From Baylisascaris procyonis (lineage: Eukaryota; Nematoda; Chromadorea; Rhabditida; Ascarididae), in contig JAZARR010000159.1 of NCBI GenBank assembly GCA_037389465.1, forward strand, positions 1,426,001 through 1,490,000: 64,000 nt of DNA, read 5' to 3'. Position numbers and translations under genes: made by a program. Below, piece by piece: positions 28,052-38,548 of the stretch (positions are counted from its first letter, which is position 1; the number at the start of each line of letters is the position of its first letter). The notes beneath the pieces were generated by a model. That model saw nothing but the letters and a program-made list of their open reading frames with translations. It searched no databases and was not told the DNA's origin.

Positions 28052-29937
28052 TTTGGTGCAACATCTGGGAACAACATAGCCTATTGCAGTGAGCAAAATT
28101 AACATTCGGCTTATAAACTAAAAAGCACTCAACGTAACTACTAAACAACTAACTTGTAAATCGCCACAAAACACCCTCCCCCCTTCCCCTCAAAAAAACC
28201 AGCAATATATGCACAACAATACTGCGCATCAATGAATAATTCAACAATAAGTAGAAACTCTTGTCAGCATTTTAGCAAAGCATATGACTCAATTCGCACT
28301 AGAAATGGATAAACAGAAGCCAACTACATCCTAAAACCTTATCGATTAAACTTTCATAAAATCACTGAATGAAACGTAATATTGCGTTGTACTGTCTGAG
28401 GACGACAATTCCACAAACATTTCAAACACAGGTTGCATGATAAACGAGAACGCACAAAAAAAGAGGTACCCATCGAAGCATGCAGCTAGATGAAGTTGAG
28501 ATGTGGGATTGAAATCAAGATGTACCACCGGTCTTGCCACTTCGCACGGCAATTCTAAAGCGTTCTTTAACGCCCTATAAAAGTGAAAATATTACTTTCA
28601 ACAGAGAAAGATAACAATCATTGTTGATAATTAAATCCATTTAGTTGAATACAGAATAATAAATTTGCAGTGTTATTTCCCCGAATGAAAAATTCACCAT
28701 TCTACTATCTCTGAAATATCAATCTCAATTCTTTGAAAGGTTTCATCGCTTCTCATCTAATCAGCAAACAGACTTAACACATCTCCTAAAAACAAGCAAT
28801 CTTTTTAGTGCTAAATTTTCGGTACCTTCATCGAATCCCATAGAAGTATAATCGAATGTAAAAGAATCGGAGATGCGTTTTCAATAGAGGATGAAACAAT
28901 TTAAAGCGTTATGTTTACTGCACTACTATAATTGATGCTTGCGCACAATTCTTTTTCATTCAATATGGTGAAAAATTATGCTCCCACATGAAATGCAGTA
29001 TTTATTTGTTATGTGGTATTAACTTGTCAACGAATCCATCATTTATGAGAACGTTCGCATTTACAAATTGCGATGCCTCAACATGGTGGATGTTATTGTG
29101 AACTCGGAACGACACCAAACAACGTCATTAAAAATGTTTAAGAAGGAATATAGCCAAGAAGAGACCTTATATCAGGATCAACTGCCGCTCTTGTGACAAG
29201 CACCTTACCATACGCATATCCCAATGCCAACAAATCATCAGAGATAGGACTGAGACTGAAGCAGCGTAGCCGATCCTGCAAAAGCATTTCATTGCTGCAC
29301 AATTTTGCAAACTATTCAACTTCATTCTTTTATCAATTACAGTCACGTTGTGCGCTAGCTATTCAGCCGTTCACCAAAACGACTCTTAAATGAGTTGTGG
29401 AAACGACATAAAAATTTCACTTCCTTCTCTCTTCTTTTTCTCGTCGGTTACTTGTGAACAGTTGAGATCTGAATGACGAGTTGCCTTCAGCAATAATCAA
29501 AGACGAGGATTCCACTCTGATTCATCTTCGCCCCATCCATCTCACCACTACATATTTGTAACACCTATGCTAGGAAGTATTAGTTTGTGCATTTGATAAC
29601 GTATGCTATACGTGTGAAATAGATGAAACACAGTACATCGTATTGGAGTAATCGTAAAGAAAGAAAGCAAAAAGTGAACTTTTCTATAAGAAAAGGACTT
29701 CTAAGATCATTTACGAGCAAAAATAAATATAAATGCACGTTGAGGAAACGAAAGTCGAAAGAATTTTTAAAATATTTCAAATTCTACCTGTTCATTATGC
29801 TGACTGAGGCATAATGGAAAATCGGCAAGCAATTTCGTCTTAAAGTCCTCTTCAACTTGAAAAAGGGCGAAATAATCCGGTGAAAGGCAAATGAAACGAT
29901 TCGGATGGTCCTTCAACCAACGCACATCACACTGCAT
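13970..29937 (-). CDS. mios: MIOS (Mio/Sea4) orthologue, GATOR2 complex WD-repeat and zinc-domain protein
   Basis: MIOS is a core subunit of GATOR2, which relays amino-acid sufficiency to Rag GTPases and TORC1 at the lysosome. Exons, 5' to 3' on the minus strand: 29937-29788, 29275-29166, 28574-28470, 27885-27778, 26799-26571, 25757-25597, 24906-24669, 23856-23743, 23432-23246, 23044-22969, 20244-20181, 19231-19122, 18299-18179, 17601-17432, 17250-17068, 16454-16220, 15723-15605, 14899-14707, 14134-13970. All phases agree, giving 945 codons plus stop (human MIOS is about 875 residues). The N-terminus has WD blades (RRTLKLYDIRE, YVCVYDRRQ, HSFDWHRT, DISTAMRARAIKDYG). The middle matches the helical solenoid (LKRVVKDPYF, PLEDRIAFA, YVNDTGDIQTA). 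The C-terminus keeps the Cys/His zinc cluster (VCCQFCARP, CFKPLPKCVLCRRHMGT, WFTWCQKCRHGGHMAHL, CKCEL). The 24906 exon is an extra acidic insert with no human counterpart that I can see. The start ATG aligns with the human N-terminus, and a CAG acceptor 13 nt upstream fits trans-splicing. Confidence 0.95.
18426..18722. repeat. Compound AT minisatellite and microsatellite in a MIOS intron
   Basis: About 210 nt built mainly from a 7-nt unit (atataat, with occasional length slips) pass directly into about 55 nt of pure (AT)n. It lies in the intron between the 19122 and 18299 exons. The two long minus-strand ORFs over it (repeated Tyr-Ile residues) are artefacts of the repeat. Confidence 0.95.
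20611..20682. repeat. (AT)n microsatellite, MIOS intron
   Basis: Thirty-six uninterrupted AT dinucleotides lie in the 2.7-kb MIOS intron between 20244 and 22969. The overlapping poly(Tyr-Ile) ORFs on both strands are not genes. Confidence 0.97.
25177..25187 (+). repeat. Short G homopolymer in a MIOS intron
   Basis: A run of G at about 25177 is followed by gaaggaggtaggaagg. On the transcribed minus strand it is a C-rich tract. It lies in the intron between the 25597 and 24906 exons. Confidence 0.6.
27974..28054. repeat. (AT)n microsatellite followed by a T run, MIOS intron
   Basis: About 35 AT units end in an eleven-base T run. The repeat lies in the intron between the 28470 and 27885 exons of MIOS. 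Confidence 0.95.
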
Positions 29938-29947
29938 CCGCGTACAC

Positions 29948-29953
29948 GTACTG
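29948..29953 (-). promoter_or_regulatory. Probable spliced-leader acceptor before MIOS
   Basis: On the minus strand the sequence reads gggattcag just before a 13-nt leader and the start ATG at 29937. An AG so close to a start codon is typical of nematode SL trans-splicing. An ordinary 5' intron acceptor is the alternative. Confidence 0.4.
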
Positions 29954-32730
29954 AATCCCGCGCAGAATTTCTCGTTTCCTAAATTCGAATTTTTTGCTTA
30001 TGCCTAATACAGAAAAATGCTGCATTTTAGGTTGAGTCTCACGTGACAAGCGTATACATATAAAAGAGAAAAAGACGATCAGTAGAAGATTTTTTAAGCT
30101 TGGTGAGAGCACTGATAAGACTTCAGAAGGATTTGATTAAAGAGGTTTAACAGAACTTTGAATGACTTTATAACTCGAAATGACTTACAAAAGAAAGGAC
30201 GAAACTTCTAAAGAAACATTAAAAATACTAGACAGCAGTAAACATAAAGCACGACACACAAGCAAAACGAGTATAGAAAGAAAAGGGAAGTATCAGCAGA
30301 TGACCTCGAATTGATTTGATTTTGCTAGCTGCCACTATTAGTGCTGGACCTGACTCATGCAAAATGCTTTCGAACACACCGGTCGCAACAACAACATCTA
30401 ATGTTCTGAGTAGTGAACTCGTGACTAGTAAGATAACCGCAAAATATATTTGAGGTTGTGTCTGAGGAGATCATGAAAATAAGCACTCAAGAGACACAAT
30501 TCTGCAATAGTGAAGCGATACCTAGTATCATAAAATCCGAAATAGTATAGAATGTTGTTATATGTTCTTTGTTTGTCCTATAAATCGCTGAACATCCAGT
30601 GCAAAAGCTTATCCACCTGAGATGTTCTCAGGTCAAGAAAACCTCTCTTATAGATTTGAGCATCGGTTTAACCCAAGTGCGTGAATATAGATCATGACCT
30701 CTATCTTATTTAAATAATCCCTTTAAAGAGGTTCAGTAAAAGGGAATAAACTGCAGTGCAGTATGTCATTTGCATAATCTTATTAAGCATTGCGCCATCT
30801 GAAAGAAAGCTTATCATTAACGAAGACACTAAGGTGTTAAACTTTACGCTGCAACTCTTCTAATGTCGGCCACCTAACGAAACAGAGATCTTTGGTAAAA
30901 ATGAACGCATCAACGCAAATACTAACGGTGTTGCTCACTTTTTTCTAACATATTTAGCTAAGTACAAAAAGCGCCAAATGCAGGAAAGGGTGGAAAATAA
31001 CACCTACATAAGATGGATATTCCAGTTTACTCTTTAATGCGACGATTAGCATCTACCAAAAGCGGCTGCTTTATGTTTATGCCCTTGAAAAAGGATGAAT
31101 GCGTGTTCGAAATGATTTGATGATGGCCTGTAATGCTCACGATCACCCTGATCAAGGGTAATCAGGAGGTGGCACTGCTAAATGCAGTGATATAGCTTGT
31201 ATCCATCCTCACAAATATGAAAACAAGCTGCCCTTTGGGAGTTTGCTCGCCGCAGATCCACTTCGTACCAAATAAGATTGTGACTTGTATTTAGTATTTA
31301 CGATGTAATGTAATCCATTCGTAACCGCAAAACAACACTTCAAGTAATTTGCAATAAATTGCAGAATAAATACACTCGCAAATACATTTCATCGGCAACT
31401 TGACCACTATATATGCTTTGTGTAATTCCCATTCAAGAAATCTTTTGAATTAGAGTTGAGAAAATAATAACAAAACGTTGCTTACGCTTTTTCTCACGTG
31501 ACCAATAGCCGTATAAGTATTACACTGAATAAAAAGTTTAGTTTATGGTCACAATCGATAGAGAATTTTTGTAATTTCCTATCATCTGGAGAGGTTATGG
31601 CTTCTTGTCGGTGTTGCTTTGAGCATCTTCCGAAGCAGTGTGACCTGTCCACGGTCCTACGCAGGTCTGTTGCATTTTTGTGAATATAGTCTCTCTACCT
31701 CCTCATTTCTGCGTTCATTTGTTTTTAAATACAATTCTATACGTCTTCCTCTATTGCATGTAACAGTTGTCATGAGCGCATGTCTAAATACTTGATTCTT
31801 TACGCTGTGTTGACCTCAGAGAGTTTTCCATTCAGTTTCGTGTTGTAAGCCAAAGCAAGATTATTGGACTCTGTTACTTAACCTCTCCCAAGTTCGTGGA
31901 TCATGCACCGCATTGCTCGTTTGTAAACCTCTGTGGCTTAGGCTTTTAGCATTTCTGGATACGTTCAAGGAGTGACTAATAGCAAAGAGGACAAACTCGT
32001 AGTACTCGATAAACCGATTAAGCCATTCATCTGGCACGAAAGCAGACACATAGGCAACGGTAAATTAAAGAAAGGAGCCCCACCTCAGCTATGCTACTTC
32101 TAATGGAACATACTACTCACCCCTCACTCTCCTATGGCTGGTGACATCTGTTGACGGAAATTGGCCCTGCATTCCCGCAAAACTATCTATGACTTTAGCT
32201 TATGACAACAACAATACGTCTCCACTTTGCAATAAATGTTGCATATGGTATGTAATGTATTCGAAACTCAAATGGAGGCCGAAATGTGATCACAAAACAC
32301 AAAAAACCTATGTCGCGCAGGTAACTGTAATTTGCGTAGTGCACATAATGGATAGGTCACACTGCTCCAGAAAACGCTTAAAACAAGACATTGCACGCCA
32401 AAACTTGGCCACGTACGGTGTCCCAAGTAGGAACATTCTGGAAAGCGAGCGAATTAGGAATATTTGTTCGATTTGCTAGCTTCCTTTCGATTTTAGGGCA
32501 GGTGTTACTTCGGAAGCAATGCGGATTTTATGCAGGAAAAATGTTCTTCACCTGAATTTCAAAAAAATCTTTTATGGTCTGAAACAATAGATCAACGACA
32601 TCAGTAGGTCGAACTGAGATCTACAATATCAGAGAGGTTTTCGTTGAGCATGCCACTGAAAAGCCAACCCAAGATATATACTTATGATCTAACCACTCTA
32701 GTGATCACATTTACTCGTATAGTCGATTCT

Positions 32731-32976
32731 TCACATAACGTCACTGATCGACTTATGTGCTCTTATGCCACCCCAGGCAATGTCAGGACCTATATAAGTC
32801 GAGCTTCGGTCCGTTTGGATGTCTTTGGTTCTACTGGCGTTTGGCGGCAGTGGTGGTCCCCCATAAACGACTTCTAACTCGCCTGTGCTCTTGCATATCG
32901 GCATCGACGGACGGTTATCTGCTCGTGCCCTCTGCGCACACTCGGCTTTCCTCAAAGCTGTCGCTAGACACAACAA
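32731..32976 (-). other. Unassigned coding-like ORF
   Basis: An 81-codon open frame in a stretch richer in G and C than its surroundings. The product contains basic and Pro-rich segments (QRARADNRPS, VYGGPPLPPN). I do not recognise a family. It has no clear splice sites tying it to MIOS, which starts 2.8 kb further along the same strand. It may be an exon of an unrecognised gene or chance. Confidence 0.2.
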
Positions 32977-33536
32977 TTTTATATCACAACTAAGAAGCCG
33001 TCACTAATAATTGAGCTCTATCAGTTCACAGAACAGAACAAAGCCGCAATTCTATCTCAAATTAGATTCTGTTGTACCCATTCAATTACTTTGATATCCT
33101 TTTTCACAAATGTCGACCAACCTTAAGTACAATATTCAAAAAATGAGATGACATTAAGCAACAAAAGTCTTCCGATAATTCTATGCTCATGATACGAAAA
33201 AACAGTTTGGCAACTTGACTAGCCTTCCACAATGAGCCAATGTCGACATTTACATCGACATCTAGATTCTCCATTATTTCTTTTTTAGCTACATCATCTA
33301 AACGCAGAGAAAAATTTAAATGCAAAACGAAGCACTTCTTGACGGATATATCGAACTATCAAACAGCGTAAAGTTTTACAACAGTTGACTAGGTCCTTTG
33401 GGGTGATCGTCAGCAAATAGGAGAGAAAGAAGCGCTCTTAGGATATTGACCTGCAGCACCAACTCGCAAAAGAATGAAGTAAACGTCAAGCATTTTCAAG
33501 CTTCAACAAAGGATCAATTACGCTAAGGTAACACTG

Positions 33537-33788
33537 CTATTCCCAGCCTCCAACTTTAGCAAGGTTAATTAAATTCACCCCCGTACGGGAGCTGTCTAAA
33601 AGCCGTACCCCATACCTCATACTTGCAGTGCAAAAGATTTCCCCGTCATCCGAAAAGATCGAAAACCTCATTGATTCAGAACCCGGCATAACCTGAGCAC
33701 TGCTTCGCGCACAATTACGCGCGCACAGCAACGGTGTGGTATAAAACGCACAAAGAGTGCAATATGCAATTATTTCGTCGCTGATCAA
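33537..33788 (-). other. Unassigned ORF with one WD40-like strand pattern
   Basis: The frame contains RFSIFSDDGEIFCTAS followed by VRLLD, which resembles one WD40 blade (hydrophobic strand, SxDG turn, ...xRLxD). A CTCAG sits three bases before an in-frame ATG (minus strand, near 33690), so this could be a first exon after trans-splicing with a donor at about AG|GTATGG. No further blades could be joined to it, so the assignment is weak. Confidence 0.22.
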
Positions 33789-34614
33789 ATTTCAAATTTC
33801 CCGCCTTTTGCCTGCGAAAAGTCTTGGTAGAAGTCTACCTGACTGCTACGTCATGTTTTTGTTGTGAGCATCTGTAGCCGGAGGCTAAAGTGGCATTGAC
33901 GCTACACTTCTTAGTTTCGGGTGATTAGGTAGGGGGAGGGGAGAGGAGGTGGAGGTCGGAAGTTCTAGCATGTAGTAGGTTCGAAATAGAAAAGGGGAAG
34001 ATGGGGGGTAGCGGGTTTTTTCATAATAGATTTCAGTAAGCAGGGAGGGGATAGGAGACTAGGATAATGGCGTTCAGTATTGACCACCCTTCGTTTTATT
34101 TAAACAGCTGATGGATTATGTTATATTGAATTCAACCTTTGTAGGAAATGCCTGTTTCGATGACACATGCACAACTATTCGCAACAATCATTTCACAGAA
34201 AACTTCATCCAGAATTAATACCGTCTCAAATCCTCTTAATTTTATATCATGCACCTTTGCCTTTCGCGGGAGGCGGAGGACGGATGGTCAGGACGTAACA
34301 TCCGTTTCATATCTTTTTAAGCAAAAACTCTTGAATTCTGAATGGATTCTTTGTGAAAGATAGATGTTTCACCTGTAAAATGACTTCCGCTAGTAAAATT
34401 CCACATTTTCAACTAAAATTTCATCTTCTTTCTCTTCAAAGTTCGATTTTTTTCTTGTCAGTGAGCGTTTTTCATTCGTTTACTAGTGATTATGGCGTGC
34501 ACTTTAGCATCTCTTATTGAGATTATTATTGCCTTCGTAGATTGTTCAATTTGTAAGATGATGACCGGATTTGATTAAACGAATTTTAGTGATGTGTAAT
34601 GAATCAGTTTTTAG

Positions 34615-34636
34615 GCTGATCACATCTTCACGACAG
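34615..34636 (+). promoter_or_regulatory. Probable spliced-leader acceptor and 22-nt leader of SelK
   Basis: The sequence cagtttttag ends at 34614, 22 nt before the SelK ATG. This U-rich AG with a very short leader is what nematode trans-splice acceptors look like. No open promoter motif was identified. Confidence 0.45.
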
Positions 34637-37189
34637 ATGCCTTATATTGACTCACGTAAGTTTTCCTTTCTCAGCAGATATCTTCTACAAGACGATTAGC
34701 TGTCTTCGCAAAGTGAGCAAATTTTCTTTGCCCCCCCCCCCCCTCCCCTCACCCCCACTCCTCCACCACCACCACCCCTCACCACCCCCCGCCATCCGCC
34801 CCCCTCTCTCTGAATTTTTCATGGTCTGCCCGTATTCGGAAACTTCGTCTTTAAGTTGTCGAATATTTCCGTCTGAAGTGAAAGATTGCTTCCTGCACAA
34901 CAATATGCGGCACCACGGGAAGTAGGACCTAGGAAGTTTGATATCTCCACGCAGCATCGGCCGCGTCTGCTGCTCATCGTAGCACCATAAAGGTTTACGT
35001 TTAAGTGGGTGTCTTTATCGATCGGCTGTGACATTCTCGTTTCTACTTACCTCGAGTCGCAAATAGTGTTTCATGTGAGGTATTCGCAGATCAGGAGTGG
35101 GGATTTGAAGAAAAGATACGAGGTCACCGGCATCGTAATGCATTCACGAAAGTTGCAGAAGGAAACTAAGTAAGCTGGCCTTACAGCTTGGTAGACTAGC
35201 TTCACTTAGGTGCGTCAGTTAAGGTCATTTTTGTATATATGCATAAGGAAAGGTAAATACGTCCGTTAATATTGTTTGCGAAGTAATATTATTTTCTTTC
35301 AGAGGGCAATATAGTTGAAGCGAGAAACTCTTTCCTCGATGGAATTCTTCACTTATTCGCTTTCGTAATTCTTTTGTAAGTGTTTTATGGTTATCTTCAG
35401 ATTGATTTATTCTCTGCTGAAGTTGAATTCAGATTCCTATATCATTATCTTACTTATCAAGGTCAACTTATCATTCTTCACGTATGTCGATGCGTATTTT
35501 CATAGTTGTTGCGAATGAATTTGTGATCAATTAGAAAGTGATGGCAGACGTTCGATTTTGCCTAAGATCGGTGTCGTTGATATGCAACTACTATACGAAC
35601 ATAAAGATGATAGGAATCAAAACCTCTTTAGGTTGCACAGAGGAGACAATTTTTTCAACTTTCAACACCTTTTTTTTCAAATTGTTTTTTTTTTTTTGTT
35701 GGGTAGTTTCATTATTTTTCCTTTCATTTGCGGAAATTTTCCATCAGTGAATATCTTCTTTTCTTGTCGCATCTTAATAATTTTCCATTTTCAAAAATTC
35801 GAAGTAGATTTATGAAGGACGATATAGAACCAAAGTTGTACATTTAAGGCTATTTACATTTCGATAAAGTCGGAAGTAAAATTAGGATGACAGTGTTTTT
35901 ATATTTCAGTTTCCGGTCTCTTTTCGGGCCATTTCTCGGTAGCGATGAAAATCAGTCGGATCCGAGAGACAGATTTCGCGCTGGTAGAGGTACTGGTTTC
36001 GGCACTGGTGGAGAAGATCGTTGGCCTGGAAGCGGTGGTCCGGGAGGTCCGTCATATGGTAACGTTTTGAAACTGTAATGATTTCCTAAAGAATTAATGT
36101 GTTCAAACGTGTCTTTCACGCAGTGTAATTCCCTAAATGTCTCTCTTAACTTTCGTGTCCAGTTAAATAGCTTCAAGCTAGTGATGAATTAGCTGACAGA
36201 TACCTGATTTGACCTCCTTGATTAGAAATTTTTTCATACTTTTTTTAAATCGAGCCCCCGTCAATTCCTTAAGAATGCTTTGAATAAATTCCATGCTGAG
36301 TTTTTGTTTAGTCGTTCATTAACTCGATCGAATTTATTTTAGGGTGCACAACCATGTTTGAAAATTTCTTGTTTAAAACCGTTCCATGTATTTCCCATCA
36401 CCGACCATTTTCGCCATAGAATTTGCATCTTCAGTGACTGCTTCCAAAGTACCCATCAGTCCTTGTTTATTGTCCAAAAACACAAACGAACACATCACCA
36501 CCATACTCAGGATCGAGCTCCAATTCTTGCGGTGCAGGTTACTGACGAGCACAACCATAACGGTGTTGACCCGCTGCCGTTAAAAGCCGTCCTTTATTCT
36601 ATCCCATCCCCCTTCGAAAACTACCGTGCACAAGGGCCAGTGTCCACCTGTAGCATTTGTTATGGAAACGTGTGTGTGTACGCACTTGCATGTATGCATC
36701 TGTGTACGTTCGTTGTGTGTTCGAAAATTTACATCGTTACACTTGCAGAGGTGAAATTTGTATTACGTGAAAGTGAATGTGATATTTTCTTGAATATTCC
36801 CTAGAGAAGCCTCCAAGGAGGAAGGATGTTCTGTAGGATAAATAAATAAATAAATGTGGGTCGAGGTACTGGGGGAGTTGATGATATTTCAGAAGGAGAT
36901 GTTAAAGGGACTTACCTACTGGAACTTTGAAGGACGTTCCAAATGTGGTCCCTTTCTGCATAAGCGAAACGTTTGCAGTAGTTTTAATAACTGCGAAAAA
37001 CAACGATTAATAGACCCTGTAGTTTTATTTGCCATTTTTAGAGAATTCCCTGTGCTAGGTGGTTTCTTCTTGTTGATTAATCTGAGTTCAGGTGATGAAA
37101 GTCGACGTCGTCGTCAGATAGGCCGATTACCGCGAAGCTCGGGAATAAGTGCACCACCAATGGGCTGCTCTTCTGGAGGATGAGGTTAA
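34637..37189 (+). CDS. selenok: Selenoprotein K, with TGA (Sec) as the penultimate codon
   Basis: SelK is a small single-pass ER membrane protein linked to ER-associated degradation and, in mammals, to the palmitoyltransferase DHHC6. Exons: 34637-34655, 35303-35375, 35910-36058, 37092-37189. Phases agree; the product is 112 residues if TGA at 37181-37183 is read as Sec and 110 if it stops there (human is 94). The N-terminus MPYIDSQGNIVEARNS matches the family start (M-x-Y-I/V-x-x-G-x-V). One membrane segment follows (ILHLFAFVILFFRSLF), then a long Gly/Arg/Pro-rich tail (RAGRGTGFGTGG, WPGSGGPGGPS), an Arg cluster with the conserved IGR (RRRRQIGRL), and APPMGCSSGG. The last four codons are Gly-Gly-TGA-Gly, then TAA. 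The family's Sec form ends Gly-Gly-Sec-Gly with or without Arg. No canonical SECIS was found by eye, so decoding as Sec is an inference. Confidence 0.93.
34731..34808 (-). repeat. Cytosine-rich tract in SelK intron 1, G-quadruplex potential on the minus strand
   Basis: Thirteen C in a row begin a 78-nt pyrimidine-rich region with many further runs of C (cccctcaccccc, accacccccc, cccccc). The complementary strand has many G3+ runs. It lies 75 nt inside the first SelK intron. Confidence 0.7.
37181..37183 (+). other. selenok: Candidate selenocysteine codon (TGA) of SelK
   Basis: The TGA is preceded by two Gly codons (GGA GGA) and followed by one Gly codon (GGT) and a TAA stop. This is exactly the context of Sec in SelK proteins from other animals. 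A Cys form would have TGT or TGC here. The alternative is a fossil codon that now acts as the stop. Confidence 0.7.
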
Positions 37190-37194
37190 AGTTA

Positions 37195-37214
37195 GTCCAG
37201 CACATGTGCTGGAC
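37195..37214. repeat. Perfect 20-nt palindrome in the SelK 3' UTR
   Basis: The 20 bases from 37195 to 37214 equal their own reverse complement, centred on acatgt. The palindrome starts five nt after the TAA stop. As RNA it would form a tight hairpin or a dimer contact. It is not a SECIS by itself. Confidence 0.9.
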
Positions 37215-37485
37215 AGTCGATGAAGCATCCAACGTTCGTCACTTGGCGTAACTAGCCGTTTTTTATTAATGTTGTCCTCGATTTCGTTCACTCGTTAGTA
37301 AACTCGTAGTATGTTTCTCCCATTCTGAGGGCTGCTCCATCGTCTTCGTTTGAAATCATCGCGCGCAGTTTTCCAGAAGTTTATCAAAGCACACGAAAAA
37401 AGCGCTCAAGTTTACATTTATCTAACATTCAAATCGAGCCTGTGCAGTAGGGAGCTATATTTCTCTGTGTTTTTAATTTCCGAAA

Positions 37486-37491
37486 AATAAA
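37486..37491 (+). terminator. Poly(A) signal AATAAA of SelK
   Basis: A canonical AATAAA lies about 300 nt after the SelK stop on the same strand, giving a 3' UTR long enough to hold a SECIS element. No other plus-strand gene lies between. Confidence 0.55.
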
Positions 37492-37692
37492 AGAGAAATT
37501 TCGGTGTTGTGTATCTTCAACGTTGGATGTTTCATATGGGCTACGAAGTGCAGCGTTTTGTGTGACGCGGTCAAGCCAAATCGTTCGCGAAGCTCGGCTG
37601 CCGATTATCGTTGCACACGTGCCTGTCTTTGATTGTGTTCTTATTCATCTTATTTCTGTTCTACCAATACACATCTTATTTCTGTTATACCA

Positions 37693-37693
<1 letters not shown>

Positions 37694-37761
<68 letters not shown>
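37694..37761. repeat. (AT)n microsatellite downstream of SelK
   Basis: About 34 AT units lie 200 nt past the SelK poly(A) signal. The Tyr-Ile ORFs over it are artefacts. Confidence 0.95.
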
Positions 37762-37763
<2 letters not shown>

Positions 37764-38272
37764 GTATTTGCACGCATGAGGCAATAAAAACTGCAGCCGG
37801 AAGGAAAGTAGCCTTTTGCTATTTTTGGGATCCATTTTCGAAGAAAAATATCTTTTTTTTTGCAGGATTACCAAAAGACCCCTCCCATTCATCGAAATTT
37901 CGACTTCTTCCCGTTTTTATTATCCAGTCCTCTTTCATTCTCAAGATAAAATCACTTAAGAGAGGCTTAGCAAATTTTTTAGGAAGTAAGGTTGAAAAGT
38001 AGAGTTTGTTAAAGAAACTAAAACAACTATCTAATATTCAAAAGAGAAATTTTTTCATTTCCCTCAATTTTTTAGTCGTATCAGCTAAAGGTGCTATCTA
38101 TCAGTCCTCCCCGCGCCTATTCCCTCCCCCACATTTTGCTTCCTAGTAGGTTCTGATCTCCGTTGTGCTATGCAAACAGTTGTATTGTGCGTGTACAGTG
38201 TTCTCGAAGGGATTGGTGAATCATCCTGCCTAAGATCTGTGATTTCTTTTTCCTCCTCTCTTACTATCAAAT

Positions 38273-38548
38273 ATGGTACTTCGTATCTGTGTTAGTCATT
38301 TACCTACTCGGATTGTAATTTTCGAGAATCATATGCACTACAAAGCCTGTCCACTTGGCCTTTGCAAGGAAGTCATTAGCGAGCGCATTGACTTGAAAGA
38401 GGTAACGTACCTATTGCATCTACGGACTCACTGCTTGGCTTATAAAACATCTGAAGGAGAGGGCTGCTACACTTTGTTTGCATATCGATGCTCACTGGAC
38501 AGTAAGCGTATCTGCGCAATGTGTCGGATCATGTCTCGTGTATCGTGA
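38273..38548 (+). other. Unassigned coding-like ORF
   Basis: A 91-codon frame (MVLRICVSHLPTRIVIF...) contains a good splice donor at its RIDLKE|gtaacg position and a later Cys-rich stretch (YRCSLDSKRICAMCRI). The latter vaguely recalls the FAYI...C strand pattern of PTB domains, but not well enough to assign. Whether it is an exon or chance is open. Confidence 0.2.

Larger units (their letters stand above)
29938..34636. other. Divergent spacer between MIOS (-) and selenoprotein K (+)
   Basis: About 4.7 kb between two divergently transcribed genes, presumably holding both promoters. No exon can be assigned to a known family. Three minus-strand ORFs (32731-32976, 33104-33325, 33537-33788) look weakly coding and are discussed separately. 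The segment at 33929-33962 is a G-rich purine tract. The rest shows nothing recognisable. Confidence 0.45.

Noticed and set aside
37215..37280. SECIS candidate starting at ATGA 37220
   Set aside because: The AA lies only 7 nt after ATGA and the two arms do not pair by eye; does not meet the SECIS core pattern.
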